In this document: piece after piece, positions 19,114 through 28,342 of the stretch
Position numbering within the stretch: position 1 is the stretch's first letter
Layout of the letters: each line of letters starts with the position of its first letter
Assembly: GCA_016756855.1 (NCBI GenBank)
Contig: JAESPD010000020.1
Location: forward strand, 1-58,585
Reading direction: 5' to 3'
DNA length: 58,585 bases
Source: a gamma proteobacterium endosymbiont of Lamellibrachia anaximandri
GTDB lineage: Bacteria; Pseudomonadota; Gammaproteobacteria; Chromatiales; Chromatiaceae
The notes under the pieces: model-generated
The model's input: the letters and a program-made list of their open reading frames with translations, nothing else
Database searches by the model: none
What the model was told of the DNA's origin: nothing
Position numbers and translations under genes: made by a program

Positions 19114-19638
19114 TTGATCGATTCTGATGGTTTTCGACCCAATGTCGGCATCATTCTCTGCAACAACCATCGACAGTTGTTCTGGGGGCGCCGTGTGGGT
19201 CAGAATGCCTGGCAGTTTCCTCAGGGCGGAATCAATAGCGATGAGACGCCTGAACAGGCGATGTACCGGGAACTGGAAGAGGAGGTCGGCCTGAAGCCCC
19301 ACCAGGTCGAGATCATGGGCTCAACGCGGGACTGGCTGCGTTATCGTCTTCCGGCGCGTTATATCCGCAAGAACTGTCAACCCCTATGTATTGGGCAGAA
19401 GCAGGTCTGGTTCCTGTTGAAGACAAAATGCCCAGAGGATTCGTTCTGCTTCGACAGCACCGACACGCCTGAATTTGATGAGTGGCGTTGGGTGAAATAC
19501 TGGCTGCCGGTGCGGGAAGTGATCTATTTCAAACGCAGTGTTTATGCCCGTGCCCTGGAGGAGTTGGCGCCACTGCTCTATCCCGAAGGTATGCCGGCGC
19601 GTTCGCATTCGAACTATTTGCGGCAAAACCGGCGCTGA
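19114..19638 (+). CDS. rppH: RNA pyrophosphohydrolase RppH
   Basis: A 174-aa Nudix hydrolase that removes pyrophosphate from the 5' end of mRNA and so triggers RNase E decay. The Nudix box runs from G38 to L60 ([20 protein letters not shown] then VGL). RppH family segments [20 protein letters not shown] and [13 protein letters not shown] are present. The start is TTG before ATCGATTCTGATGG; E. coli also uses a non-ATG start here. ptsP follows on the same strand, as in other gammaproteobacteria. Confidence 0.95.
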   Translation: MIDSDGFRPNVGIILCNNHRQLFWGRRVGQNAWQFPQGGINSDETPEQAMYRELEEEVGLKPHQVEIMGSTRDWLRYRLPARYIRKNCQPLCIGQKQVWFLLKTKCPEDSFCFDSTDTPEFDEWRWVKYWLPVREVIYFKRSVYARALEELAPLLYPEGMPARSHSNYLRQNRR

Positions 19639-19692
19639 AAGGCGTGTTCAGGTGCCTCTGAGCAATTGAGAGGTTTCCTGCGAAGTGTGAGC

Positions 19693-19756
19693 AGGAGCGG
19701 CGCCTCGCCGCGATTAGCCTACCCTACGGAGTTTTCGCGGCGAGGGCGCAGCTCCT
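19693..19756. repeat. REP-like palindromic element between rppH and ptsP
   Basis: Left arm AGGAGCGGCGCCTCGCCGCG and right arm CGCGGCGAGGGCGCAGCTCC pair over about 20 bp with small mismatches around a ~22-nt loop. A second copy is at 25173-25238. The TTTTTT run just after it could make it a terminator for rppH. Confidence 0.75.
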
Positions 19757-19797
19757 ACAATTTTTTCCCGTTTGTTCAACCTGATCTCTGAGGGCCA

Positions 19798-22056
19798 ATG
19801 CTCGAAACCCTGCATCGAATCGTCAAAGAGGTAAACGCAGCTCCCGATCTGGGCGAGGCGCTGGAACTCATCGTGGCGCGGGTGAAAAAAGCGGTGGGCG
19901 CCGATGTCTGTTCCGTCTACCTGACCGATTTCGAGAGGCGTGAACATGTACTGCGGGCCACGGAAGGTTTACAGTCTGCTGCTGTCGGTAAAGTCAGGCT
20001 TCCTCTGCACAGGGGGTTGATTGGGCTGGTATGCGAGCGCGCCGAGCCGGTCAACGTTGCGGATGCCCCCGATCATCGTCACTATCTGTTTGCCCATGAG
20101 ACGGGTGAAACCCGCTATCACGGTTTTCTCGGTGTGCCGATTATTCAGAATCGCAGGGTACTCGGCGTACTGGTGGTGCGTCAGATAAAGCAGCGTACCT
20201 TCGATGACAGCGAGGTAACCTTCCTTTTTACCCTTGCCGCACAGCTTGCGGGTGCCATTACACATGCCCAGGCGAGTGGTGAACTAATCGCTATGGAGGG
20301 CGTGGCGCCCCCCACCCGTTTTCTGCAGGGACGCGCGGGTGCTCCAGGTGTGGCCCTTGGTACGGCAGTAGTTGTCTACCCTCCCGCCGATCTGGATGCA
20401 GTGCCTGACCGCAAGGGGGAAGACCCCGAGCAGGAGGAGGATTTCCGCACCGCAGTGGCTGCTGTGGTGGAGGATTTGATGGCCCTGGAAGACCGGGTGG
20501 AAGACAGTCTGCCTGCTGAAGACCGGGCGCTGTTCGATGCCTGGCTCATGATGCTGGGCAGCGACTCTCTGATTGGTAAGACAGTGGAGCGCATCATGGC
20601 TGGTGATTGGGCGGCCGGCGCCTTGCGTCAGACCATCGAGGAGCATGCCAGGGTGTTCGATGGCATGGACGACATCTACCTGCGTGAACGGGCATCCGAT
20701 GTGCGCGATCTGGGCCGCCGTATACTCATGCACCTGCAGCAGGAACGATCCGGCCCGGTCGACTATCCGGAGGAGACTATCCTGGTGGGTGATGAGGTCA
20801 GCGCCATGCAGCTTGCCGATGTACCAATGGAGCGCCTTGCGGGACTTGTTTCGGCCAAGGGCGCCAGTTTCTCCCATGTCGCCATATTGGCCCGGGCGAT
20901 GGGCGTTCCCGCGGTCATGGGGGTGAGCGATCTGCCCGTGGGGCGGGTCGATGGGCGTTTCCTCATCAGCGATGGCTACCGGGGGCGTATCTATGTTTCA
21001 CCGGCGCCGTCGGTGAGAACCGAGTACCTGCGGCAGGCGGAAGAGGACCGGGCACTGAGCACAGAGTTGGAGGCGACCCGTGATCTGCCTTCAGAGACCT
21101 CCGACGGGGTGTCGGTGCGGCTCTATCTGAACACCGGCCTGGTCTCCGAGATGAGTACTCTGGGCTCCGATGAGGCGGCGGGGGTTGGTCTCTATCGAAC
21201 GGAAGTCCCCTTTATGGTGCGCGACCGTTTCCCCAGTGAGGAGGCGCAGACCGCAAACTATCGGAATGTTCTTGAGACCTTTGCCCCCAGACCCGTCACC
21301 ATCCGCACCCTCGACATTGGTGGCGATAAACCCCTGCCCTATTTTCCTGTCAATGAGTCCAACCCATTCCTTGGCTGGCGCGGCATCCGCATCTCACTGG
21401 ATCATCCGGAGATATTTCTCACACAGGTGCGTGCCATGCTGCGTGCAGCCATCGGCCTGGATAATCTGCAGCTGCTTTTGCCGATGATCAGCAATGTGAG
21501 TGAGGTGGATGACTCACTGCTGCTGATTCAGCGGGCACACGATGAACTCATCGAAGAGGGCCATGGGGTAAAGATGCCCCGTGTCGGCGTGATGATAGAA
21601 GTGCCGGCTGCGGTCTATCAGGTGGAGGCGTTGGCGCGCCGGGTCGATTTTCTCTCTGTCGGCACCAATGATTTGACCCAGTATCTGTTGGCGGTGGATC
21701 GTAACAACCCCCATGTGGCCGAGATCTACGATGATCTGCATCCCGCTGTGTTGCGGGCCCTGATTCAGGTAGTGGAGGGGGGCAGGCAATTTCACCGGGA
21801 GGTCAGCGTCTGTGGTGAGATGGCGGGCAACCCTGCAGCGGCGGTCTTGCTGCTGGGTATGGGGGTCGAAAATCTTAGTATGAGCGCCAGCAGCCTGCTA
21901 CGGGTGAAGTGGGTGATTCATTCCATCAGCCGCGCCAGGGCCAGGGAACTACTGCAGGCGGCGCTGCGCTGCGAAAAGGCTGCTGAAGTCAGGGCGTTGC
22001 TCAGCAAGGCGCTGGAAGAGATAGGGCTGGGCGGCTTGGTCAGGGCGGGGAAATAG
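19798..22056 (+). CDS. ptsP: Nitrogen PTS enzyme I (EI-Ntr), PtsP
   Basis: A 752-aa PtsP that takes phosphate from PEP and passes it to NPr and EIIA-Ntr, a regulatory rather than sugar-transporting chain. Domains: N-terminal GAF sensor (~1-160), PEP-utiliser N-terminal and mobile domains with the phosphorylated His near residue 360 in ASFSHVAILARAMGVP, and the PEP-binding barrel (residues ~440-720; EVPFMVRDRFPSEEAQ, SVGTNDLTQYLL, VCGEMAG). Length matches Pseudomonas PtsP. It is downstream of rppH with a REP element between them, so it may have its own promoter. Confidence 0.95.
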   Translation: MLETLHRIVKEVNAAPDLGEALELIVARVKKAVGADVCSVYLTDFERREHVLRATEGLQSAAVGKVRLPLHRGLIGLVCERAEPVNVADAPDHRHYLFAHETGETRYHGFLGVPIIQNRRVLGVLVVRQIKQRTFDDSEVTFLFTLAAQLAGAITHAQASGELIAMEGVAPPTRFLQGRAGAPGVALGTAVVVYPPADLDAVPDRKGEDPEQEEDFRTAVAAVVEDLMALEDRVEDSLPAEDRALFDAWLMMLGSDSLIGKTVERIMAGDWAAGALRQTIEEHARVFDGMDDIYLRERASDVRDLGRRILMHLQQERSGPVDYPEETILVGDEVSAMQLADVPMERLAGLVSAKGASFSHVAILARAMGVPAVMGVSDLPVGRVDGRFLISDGYRGRIYVSPAPSVRTEYLRQAEEDRALSTELEATRDLPSETSDGVSVRLYLNTGLVSEMSTLGSDEAAGVGLYRTEVPFMVRDRFPSEEAQTANYRNVLETFAPRPVTIRTLDIGGDKPLPYFPVNESNPFLGWRGIRISLDHPEIFLTQVRAMLRAAIGLDNLQLLLPMISNVSEVDDSLLLIQRAHDELIEEGHGVKMPRVGVMIEVPAAVYQVEALARRVDFLSVGTNDLTQYLLAVDRNNPHVAEIYDDLHPAVLRALIQVVEGGRQFHREVSVCGEMAGNPAAAVLLLGMGVENLSMSASSLLRVKWVIHSISRARARELLQAALRCEKAAEVRALLSKALEEIGLGGLVRAGK

Positions 22057-22195
22057 AGTGACATTGGACTCATTTTCACGGCGTAGATGACGTAAACAGA
22101 TTCATGGATCTTCCCTGAATATTATCTGGATGAACCTGCTGTCCAACCACCTACAATGTATATAAGCCCAATACCGGGCAACCAGAGGAGTGAGA

Positions 22196-23140
22196 ATGAG
22201 AAAGCTGTTTTTGATGGTCTGTCTGCTGCCGGCGCTGCTGATCGCAGCAGAACGGGGTCCGGCGGTGAAGAATTATCCTGCAGATCAGGTGACGGATGGC
22301 GTCTATGTCATTCATGGCCCGCTGGGTCGGCCCTCGGTGGAGAACCAGGGTTTCATGAACAATCCTGCCTTTATTGTCACCGATGAAGGCGTGGTGATTG
22401 TCGATCCCGGTGCCAGTGTGCAGATCGGCGAGATGGTGCTGCGACAGATCCGCAAGATTACAGATAAACCGGTGGTCGCGGTGATGAACACCCATATCCA
22501 CGGTGACCACTGGTTGGCCAATCAGGCGATCCGGTCTGCCTATCCGAAGGTGGCAATCTATGGCCATCCCAATATGATTGCCAGGATCGAAGAGGGCGAA
22601 GGTCAGAGCTGGGTCGAGTCGCTGTTGAGCATGACGAAAAATGCAACCAGGGGAACGGCGGTCGTAGGGCCAAATCATGCGATTGATCATGGTGGTGAAA
22701 TCACCTTGGCCGGACTCAAGATCCGCTTTCTGTTTGAGCCCAAAGCCCATAGTGATACCGACCTGATGATCGAGGTTCCGGCAAAGAAATTACTCTTTCT
22801 TGGGGACAATGTTATGGCTGGTCGCCTGGGTCAGATGCGCCACGGGACTTTCAAAGGTAATATCGCGGCTATAGATATGGCTCTCAAGGTGGATGCGGCG
22901 ATCTATGTGCCAGGTCACGGCGCAACCGGCGGTCGTGAGGTTGCGCAAGCCTACCAGGGTTATCTCTCCACGCTTAGAAATGAGGTGGCGAAGCAGCTGG
23001 ATGAGGGCTTGAGCGACTATGAGATCAAACCCATCGTGGTGGAACTGCTCACCGGTTACAAAGATTGGGTCGATTTTGATATGGAGGTGGGCAGTCACGT
23101 CAGCATTGCCTACCTTGAAGTAGAAGCAGAGATGTTTTGA
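22196..23140 (+). CDS. Exported metallo-beta-lactamase-fold hydrolase (SoxH-like)
   Basis: A 314-aa protein with a signal peptide (MRKLFLMVCLLPALLIAAER) and a metallo-beta-lactamase domain. The zinc motif THIHGDHW lies near residues 98-105; further ligands are the His in EPKAHSDTD, the Asp in FLGDNVM and the His in VPGHGAT. The set matches periplasmic MBL proteins called SoxH or quinoprotein-relay hydrolases, seen near sulfur oxidation or PQQ genes, though neither is in this window. I start at the ATG after AGAGGAGTG; a GTG two codons upstream is less likely. Substrate unknown. Confidence 0.85.
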   Translation: MRKLFLMVCLLPALLIAAERGPAVKNYPADQVTDGVYVIHGPLGRPSVENQGFMNNPAFIVTDEGVVIVDPGASVQIGEMVLRQIRKITDKPVVAVMNTHIHGDHWLANQAIRSAYPKVAIYGHPNMIARIEEGEGQSWVESLLSMTKNATRGTAVVGPNHAIDHGGEITLAGLKIRFLFEPKAHSDTDLMIEVPAKKLLFLGDNVMAGRLGQMRHGTFKGNIAAIDMALKVDAAIYVPGHGATGGREVAQAYQGYLSTLRNEVAKQLDEGLSDYEIKPIVVELLTGYKDWVDFDMEVGSHVSIAYLEVEAEMF

Positions 23141-23163
23141 TCGTTTGCTCCACGAGGTGAAAT

Positions 23164-23742
23164 ATGAGTCAGTCGATTAAAGGAACCCGTACCGAAAGAA
23201 ACCTGATGACCGCGTTTGCGGGTGAGTCACAGGCGCGCAATCGCTACACCTATTATGCAGGTGTTGCCCGCAAGGAGGGGCTGGTGCAGATAGCCCACAT
23301 CTTCGAGGAGACGGCAAACCAGGAGAAGGAGCACGCCAAGCGTTTCTACAAGTTTCTCGAAGGTGGAGAGGTGGAAATCACAGAAATCTTTCCGGCGGGC
23401 GACATGGGGGACACCCTGGCGAATCTGCGCCACGCTGCTGTGGGAGAGGAGCATGAGTGGACCACCATGTACCCGGGGTTTGCCGAGGTTGCCCGAGAAG
23501 AGGGTTTCGAACAGGTGGCAATGGCGTTCGAGGCGATCTCCATTGCGGAGAAACAGCACGGCAAGCGCTACCAGGATCTGGCGGACAATCTCGAAGCGGG
23601 ACGCGTCTTCAAGCGCAACGGCAAAGTGGTCTGGCGCTGCCGAAACTGCGGCTACCTGCATGAGGGGGATGAGGCGCCAGGCGTCTGTCCCGCCTGCCTT
23701 CATCCGCAGGCCCACTTCGAGTTATTAGGGGAGAATTGGTAG
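23164..23742 (+). CDS. Rubrerythrin
   Basis: A 192-aa rubrerythrin. The N-terminal four-helix diiron domain carries the ExxH-type ligands (AGESQARNRY, ETANQEKEHAKRF, EISIAEKQHGKRY-like helices). The C-terminal rubredoxin-like domain has CRNCGY and CPAC holding iron. It reduces hydrogen peroxide in the cytoplasm using NAD(P)H-derived electrons and is typical of anaerobes and microaerophiles. It begins 23 bp after the MBL gene, so the two may be co-transcribed. Confidence 0.95.
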   Translation: MSQSIKGTRTERNLMTAFAGESQARNRYTYYAGVARKEGLVQIAHIFEETANQEKEHAKRFYKFLEGGEVEITEIFPAGDMGDTLANLRHAAVGEEHEWTTMYPGFAEVAREEGFEQVAMAFEAISIAEKQHGKRYQDLADNLEAGRVFKRNGKVVWRCRNCGYLHEGDEAPGVCPACLHPQAHFELLGENW

Positions 23743-23748
23743 ACGTTT

Positions 23749-23774
23749 GCCTGATCCGCTGCGCTTGATCAGGC
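23749..23774. repeat. Short interspersed palindrome, GATC family
   Basis: GCCTGATC, a 10-nt loop CGCTGCGCTT, and GATCAGGC form a perfect 8-bp hairpin followed by CTACA. Related copies occur at 39765, 47873 and twice at 48741-48804. Confidence 0.8.
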
Positions 23775-23895
23775 CTACAATCCACGCTGAAATCCGCAGG
23801 CGAGATGCCTCGCGCTGCTATTTTGTCGATTTTGCTCTAAAATGCGTGTTTTGTCGGCGACGCCGTTAAACACATAACTGTTTGGAGTCCTTCCC

Positions 23896-24486
23896 ATGCA
23901 GCGCACAGCGCAGGTGGAACGCAATACACTGGAGACTCAGATCAGCGTTACGCTGAATCTGGATGGTACGGGCGAGTCCCGTTTCGAGACCGGTGTCCCT
24001 TTTCTTGATCACATGCTGGATCAGGTGGCCCGCCACGGGCTGATCGACCTGGAGGTCGATGCCAAGGGTGATCTGGAGATCGATGCGCACCACACTGTAG
24101 AGGATATCGGCATCACTCTGGGACAGGCACTGTCCAAGGCGCTGGGGGACAAAAAAGGTATTCGCCGCTATGGCCACGCCTATGTGCCGTTGGACGAAGC
24201 GCTCTCCAGGGTGGTAGTCGACTTCTCCGGTCGTCCCGGTCTGGAGTACAATGTGGCCTTTACCCGTGCCCGTATCGGTGAGTTCGACGTGGATCTATTT
24301 CTGGAGTTTTTCCAGGGACTGGTCAACCACGCCGGTATGACCCTGCACATCGACAACCTGCGGGGCATCAATGCCCACCATCAGGCTGAGACGGTGTTCA
24401 AGGCGCTGGGCCGGGCGTTGCGCATGGCGCTGGAGCCTGATCCCCGCATGTCCGACGTGGTGCCTTCCACCAAGGGCACGCTGTAA
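23896..24486 (+). CDS. hisB: Imidazoleglycerol-phosphate dehydratase
   Basis: A 196-aa monofunctional HisB, sixth step of histidine synthesis (imidazole glycerol phosphate to imidazole acetol phosphate). Manganese-binding signatures are visible: [24 protein letters not shown], and the second-half [17 protein letters not shown]. It lacks the histidinol-phosphatase half of the enteric fusion, as is usual outside Enterobacteria. It opens the hisBHAFIE cluster; 33 bp to hisH. Confidence 0.97.
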   Translation: MQRTAQVERNTLETQISVTLNLDGTGESRFETGVPFLDHMLDQVARHGLIDLEVDAKGDLEIDAHHTVEDIGITLGQALSKALGDKKGIRRYGHAYVPLDEALSRVVVDFSGRPGLEYNVAFTRARIGEFDVDLFLEFFQGLVNHAGMTLHIDNLRGINAHHQAETVFKALGRALRMALEPDPRMSDVVPSTKGTL

Positions 24487-24519
24487 ACTCACCCCAATAT
24501 TTTAAAGAGCAGTATTTCG

Positions 24520-25161
24520 ATGACACAACGCATCGCAGTCATTGACTACGGTATGGGTAATCTGCGCTCCGTCGCCAAGGCGGTGGAGCATGTCACCGCT
24601 CCCGGCGACGAGGTGCTGGTAACCGATAATCCGGCCCTGATCCTCAACTCCGACCGGGTGGTCTTTCCCGGCCAGGGGGCGGCCCGTGACTGCATGGCCG
24701 CTATCTCCGATCACCATCTGAACCGGGCGATTCTGGATGCGGCACAATCCAAGCCGTTTCTGGGCATCTGTATGGGCCAGCAGGTGTTGATGGAGTTTAG
24801 TGAAGAGAACGAAGGCACCGAACTGCTTGGTCTCTTTCCCGGCAGTGTGCGCCATTTTCCCGGTGGACGCGGACCCGATGGAACGCTGTTGAAGATCCCG
24901 CATATGGGCTGGAACCGGGTGAGTCATAACCACGATCATCCCCTCTGGGGGAATATCGAGGAAGGCAGCCGTTTCTACTTCGTACACAGCTACTATGTTG
25001 ACCCTGATGATGGTGACCTGATTGAAGCGACCACTGATTTCGGGGTTACCTTCGCCAGCGCCATCGGCCGGGACAATCTTTTTGCGGTGCAGTTTCATCC
25101 GGAGAAGAGCGCCGATGACGGTCTGCAATTGCTGAAGAATTTCGTGAATTGGAATGTTTAG
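24520..25161 (+). CDS. hisH: Imidazole glycerol phosphate synthase, glutaminase subunit
   Basis: A 213-aa class I glutamine amidotransferase that feeds ammonia to HisF. The nucleophile Cys lies in LGICMGQQ (residue ~85), and the His-Glu pair in AVQFHPEKS (~195). The N terminus IAVIDYGMGNLRSV is diagnostic. A REP-like element separates it from hisA. Confidence 0.97.
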   Translation: MTQRIAVIDYGMGNLRSVAKAVEHVTAPGDEVLVTDNPALILNSDRVVFPGQGAARDCMAAISDHHLNRAILDAAQSKPFLGICMGQQVLMEFSEENEGTELLGLFPGSVRHFPGGRGPDGTLLKIPHMGWNRVSHNHDHPLWGNIEEGSRFYFVHSYYVDPDDGDLIEATTDFGVTFASAIGRDNLFAVQFHPEKSADDGLQLLKNFVNWNV

Positions 25162-25172
25162 TCTGTCTGTAG

Positions 25173-25238
25173 AAGGAGCGGCGCCCTCGCTGCGATCTAT
25201 CAAACTACCGGGTAATCGCGGCGAGGGCGCCGCTCCTT
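25173..25238. repeat. REP-like palindromic element between hisH and hisA
   Basis: AAGGAGCGGCGCCCTCGCTG and its partner GCGGCGAGGGCGCCGCTCCT pair over about 24 bp around an 18-nt loop. It is a second copy of the element at 19693. Inside an operon it may stabilise or attenuate the message. Confidence 0.75.
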
Positions 25239-25257
25239 CGCTAATCAGGAAAGTATT

Positions 25258-25995
25258 GTGTTACTAATCCCCGCAATCGATTTGAAAGACGGTCAATGCG
25301 TACGCCTGCGTCAGGGACGCATGGAAGACGATACAGTGTTTTCCAATAACCCGGTGGAGGTGGCAGGCCGTTGGGTGGATGCTGGTGGACGACGCCTGCA
25401 TCTGGTGGATCTCAGCGGTGCATTTGCCGGAGAGCCGGTCAATGGCGCCGCTATTCGCAATATCGCCAAGGCCTATCCCGATATGCCGATACAGGTGGGC
25501 GGCGGTATTCGCGACGAGGTGACCATCGAGGCCTATCTGAAGGCGGGAGTGACCTACTGCATCATCGGCACCCAGGCGGTGAAAGAACCCGATTTTGTGG
25601 CCCGCGCCTGCAAGGCGTTTCCCGGTCATGTCATCGTCGGTCTGGATGCCAAAGAGGGCATGGTGGCGATCAACGGCTGGGCGGAGGTCACTGATCAGGA
25701 GGTGACCGAGCTGGCGCGGCGTTTCCAGGATGACGGTGTCTCTTCCATCGTCTACACCGACATCGGCCGTGACGGCATGATGACTGGCCCCAATGTGGAG
25801 GCCACCACGGCGCTGGCCAATGCCATCAACATTCCTGTTGTGGCCTCCGGTGGTATCACCAACATCGGTGACATCGAGGCCCTGTGTAAAGCCGATACCT
25901 CCAACATCACCGCTGCCATCACCGGCCGGGCGATCTACGAAGGGACGCTCGACTTCGCCGTAGGCCAGAGACTGGCGGATGAGTTGACGGGGTGA
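25258..25995 (+). CDS. hisA: ProFAR isomerase
   Basis: A 245-aa HisA, a TIM-barrel Amadori isomerase (ProFAR to PRFAR). Catalytic Asp near residue 8 in [11 protein letters not shown] and the second Asp near 130 in VGLDAKEG; phosphate-binding VGGGIRDE and ASGGITN loops. The start is GTG with AGGAAAG upstream. Confidence 0.97.
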   Translation: MLLIPAIDLKDGQCVRLRQGRMEDDTVFSNNPVEVAGRWVDAGGRRLHLVDLSGAFAGEPVNGAAIRNIAKAYPDMPIQVGGGIRDEVTIEAYLKAGVTYCIIGTQAVKEPDFVARACKAFPGHVIVGLDAKEGMVAINGWAEVTDQEVTELARRFQDDGVSSIVYTDIGRDGMMTGPNVEATTALANAINIPVVASGGITNIGDIEALCKADTSNITAAITGRAIYEGTLDFAVGQRLADELTG

Positions 25996-26003
25996 GTTTT
26001 CAC

Positions 26004-26073
26004 CGCGAGGGCAACGAAGGCCACGAAGGGTTTAAGTTTTTCTTTGTGTTCTTCGTGTCCTTTGTGGTTAAGC
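26004..26073. repeat. Interspersed ACGAAGG/CTTCGTG element between hisA and hisF
   Basis: The left part (AACGAAGGCCACGAAGG) and the right part (CTTCGTGTCCTTTGTGG) are approximate reverse complements around an AT-rich centre. It resembles the CTTCGTGTCCTTCGTGG-type elements scattered in many proteobacterial genomes. That comparison is from memory, not a search. Confidence 0.55.
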
Positions 26074-26088
26074 AAAGGTAAATAAAGC

Positions 26089-26859
26089 ATGCTAGCCAAA
26101 CGCATCATCCCCTGTCTCGATGTAGACAACGGCCGCGTGGTCAAGGGCGTCAAATTCGTGGAGATCCGTGACGCGGGCGACCCGGTGGAGGTGGCGCGCC
26201 GCTATAACGAAGAGGGCGCGGATGAGATTACCTTTCTCGATATCACCGCCAGCTCCGATAATCGGGAGACCATCGTCCACGTCGTGGAGCAGGTGGCATC
26301 CGAGGTCTTCATTCCCCTGACTGTGGGTGGCGGCATCCGGGTGGTGGAGGATGTGCGCCGTATGCTCAATGCCGGGGCGGACAAGGTGGCGATCAACACC
26401 GCGGCGGTTTTCAATCCGGAGTTCGTCAGGGAGGCCACCACCAAATTCGGCTCCCAATGCATCGTGGTCGCTATCGACGCGAAGAAGGTGAGTGGTGAGG
26501 GAGAGCCTCTGAAGTGGGAGATATTCACCCACGGCGGACGCAAGCCCACTGGAATCGATGCCATCGAGTGGGCGAAGAGGATGGCAGACTACGGCGCCGG
26601 TGAGATTCTGCTCACCAGCATGGACAGGGATGGCACCAAGATCGGTTTCGACAACAAACTGACCCGGGCCATCGCCGAGGCGGCGCCGATCCCGGTAATC
26701 GCCTCCGGTGGCGTGGGCAACCTGCAACACCTGGTGGATGGAGTGAAAGAGGGCGCTGCAGATGCTGTTCTGGCCGCCAGCATCTTCCACTTCGCCGAGT
26801 ACAGCATTGGTGAGGCCAAGCGCTTCATGCAGGATCGGGGCGTAGAGGTCCGTCTGTGA
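26089..26859 (+). CDS. hisF: Imidazole glycerol phosphate synthase, cyclase subunit
   Basis: A 256-aa TIM barrel that makes IGP and AICAR from PRFAR with ammonia from HisH. Catalytic Asp11 in [14 protein letters not shown] and Asp near 130 in VVAIDAKK; phosphate loops [10 protein letters not shown] and ASGGVGN. The stop overlaps the hisI start as GTGA. Confidence 0.97.
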   Translation: MLAKRIIPCLDVDNGRVVKGVKFVEIRDAGDPVEVARRYNEEGADEITFLDITASSDNRETIVHVVEQVASEVFIPLTVGGGIRVVEDVRRMLNAGADKVAINTAAVFNPEFVREATTKFGSQCIVVAIDAKKVSGEGEPLKWEIFTHGGRKPTGIDAIEWAKRMADYGAGEILLTSMDRDGTKIGFDNKLTRAIAEAAPIPVIASGGVGNLQHLVDGVKEGAADAVLAASIFHFAEYSIGEAKRFMQDRGVEVRL

Positions 26860-27236
26860 GCTGGCTCGACAACATCAAATGGGATGAGCAGGGCCTGGTG
26901 CCCGCCATTGCCCAGGAGAAAGAGACAGGCACCATCCTGATGATGGCCTGGATGGATCGGGAGGCCCTGCGGTTGACGCAGGAGACCGGTCATGCGGTCT
27001 ACTGGTCCCGCTCCCGTGGAAAACTCTGGCACAAGGGCGAGGAGTCGGGGCACCAGCAGGTAGTCAGCGCGATCCGGGTCGATTGTGACGCGGATGTGGT
27101 GTTGCTGGAGGTGGAACAGAAGGGTGGCATCGCCTGCCATACCGGTCGCCACAACTGTTTCTACCGGGAACTGCAGGATGGCGAGTGGGTCGAAGTGTTA
27201 CCTGTGCTGAAAGATCCGAGTCAGATATATGGGTGA
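26856..27236 (+). CDS. hisI: Phosphoribosyl-AMP cyclohydrolase
   Basis: A 126-aa monofunctional HisI, third step of the pathway. Metal-binding signatures: [14 protein letters not shown] and the Cys pair in [15 protein letters not shown]. The GTG start overlaps the hisF stop by 4 bp. HisI and HisE are separate here, unlike the enteric HisIE fusion. Confidence 0.96.
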   Translation: MSWLDNIKWDEQGLVPAIAQEKETGTILMMAWMDREALRLTQETGHAVYWSRSRGKLWHKGEESGHQQVVSAIRVDCDADVVLLEVEQKGGIACHTGRHNCFYRELQDGEWVEVLPVLKDPSQIYG

Positions 27237-27251
27237 ATAGCGAGATTAAAG

Positions 27252-27569
27252 ATGAGCGATGTACTGGAACAACTGGCCCAGGTGCTGGAGGAGCGCAAGC
27301 AGGCGGAGCCCGACAGCTCCTATGTGGCGAAACTCTACGCCAAAGGGCTGGACGCGATTCTTAAAAAGATCGGCGAAGAGGCGACCGAGACGGTGATGGC
27401 GGCCAAGGACGGGGTGCCGGAGAAGATCATCTACGAGACTGCCGATCTATGGTTTCACACCATGGTGCTGCTGGCCCAGCAGGGTCTGGGACCGAATGAC
27501 GTACTGCAGGAGCTGGAACGCCGTTTCGGGCTTTCCGGGCTGGAGGAGAAGGCCAGTCGTGGCAAATAG
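27252..27569 (+). CDS. hisE: Phosphoribosyl-ATP pyrophosphatase
   Basis: A 105-aa all-helical MazG-like HisE, second step of the pathway. The signature [16 protein letters not shown] and the following [13 protein letters not shown] carry the metal-binding acids. Fifteen bp after hisI; last his gene of the cluster. Confidence 0.96.
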   Translation: MSDVLEQLAQVLEERKQAEPDSSYVAKLYAKGLDAILKKIGEEATETVMAAKDGVPEKIIYETADLWFHTMVLLAQQGLGPNDVLQELERRFGLSGLEEKASRGK

Positions 27570-27717
27570 TGTCACTGGAATCCAGCCCGAGTGACAACGG
27601 TGCTTACCGCCGGGGCATAACTGGGGTATTATCCCCGCATTGATGGCCGAGGTTTCCTCTGGTCGGCACGAAAAAGATAGATAGACATCCGGTTTGAACC
27701 GGGGAGCGGAGAAGATT

Positions 27718-27963
27718 ATGGGTATTGGTGGTATTAGTATTTGGCAGTTGTTGATTGTTCTGGCGATCGTTCTGTTGCTGTTTGGCACGAAACGGCTGAA
27801 GAATATTGGCTCTGACCTAGGCAACGCTGTCAAGGGTTTCAAAGGCGCCATGACTGACAGTGAAAAGGCCGAGTCCAGTGAGAAGCGCGAACAGATCGAA
27901 GAGTCTGAGTCCGGCACTGTAGTGGAAGGGGAAGTCACCTCCAAAGAGAAAGACAAGGCCTGA
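27718..27963 (+). CDS. tatA: Twin-arginine translocase subunit TatA
   Basis: An 81-aa TatA that forms the protein-conducting oligomer. A single N-terminal membrane helix ([18 protein letters not shown]), the [14 protein letters not shown] hinge and amphipathic helix, then an acidic tail. I start at the ATG before GIGGISIW rather than 8 codons upstream. It lies after hisE as in Pseudomonas. Confidence 0.95.
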   Translation: MGIGGISIWQLLIVLAIVLLLFGTKRLKNIGSDLGNAVKGFKGAMTDSEKAESSEKREQIEESESGTVVEGEVTSKEKDKA

Positions 27964-28002
27964 TTCTTTTACCCCGCCTCGGGGACAGCTTGAGATCCAA
28001 CC

Positions 28003-28335
28003 ATGTTTGACATCGGTTTCTGGGAACTGGGCATTATCGCGCTCGTTGCGTTGGTGGTCATAGGTCCTGAACGCTTGCCCAAGGTGGCGCGTGTCGCAGG
28101 CCATTGGCTTGGCCGCGGCCGCCGTTTTGTGGCCAACGTCAAGGCGGATATCGACAAGGAGATCAAGGCGGACGAGCTGAAACAGATCCTCGAAAAGCAG
28201 ATGTCCAACCCGTTGGAGGAGATCATCGAGGATACCCGAAAAGATCTCTACGATGTCGAACGTTCCGCCTCCAAGTCGTTGAATGACGCCAAGAACACCC
28301 TGGAGGATCGCGAGATCCCCGGTACTGACAAGTAG
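28003..28335 (+). CDS. tatB: Twin-arginine translocase subunit TatB
   Basis: A 110-aa TatB, the TatC partner in signal-peptide recognition. [20 protein letters not shown] membrane helix with the family Glu, [10 protein letters not shown] hinge, and a long amphipathic, charged tail. Seven bp separate its stop from the proposed tatC start. Confidence 0.95.
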   Translation: MFDIGFWELGIIALVALVVIGPERLPKVARVAGHWLGRGRRFVANVKADIDKEIKADELKQILEKQMSNPLEEIIEDTRKDLYDVERSASKSLNDAKNTLEDREIPGTDK

Positions 28336-28342
28336 GTTTCCG

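Noticed and set aside
22151-22750. 199-codon minus-strand frame opposite the metallo-beta-lactamase gene
   Set aside because: Antisense shadow of a gene with signal peptide and zinc motifs.
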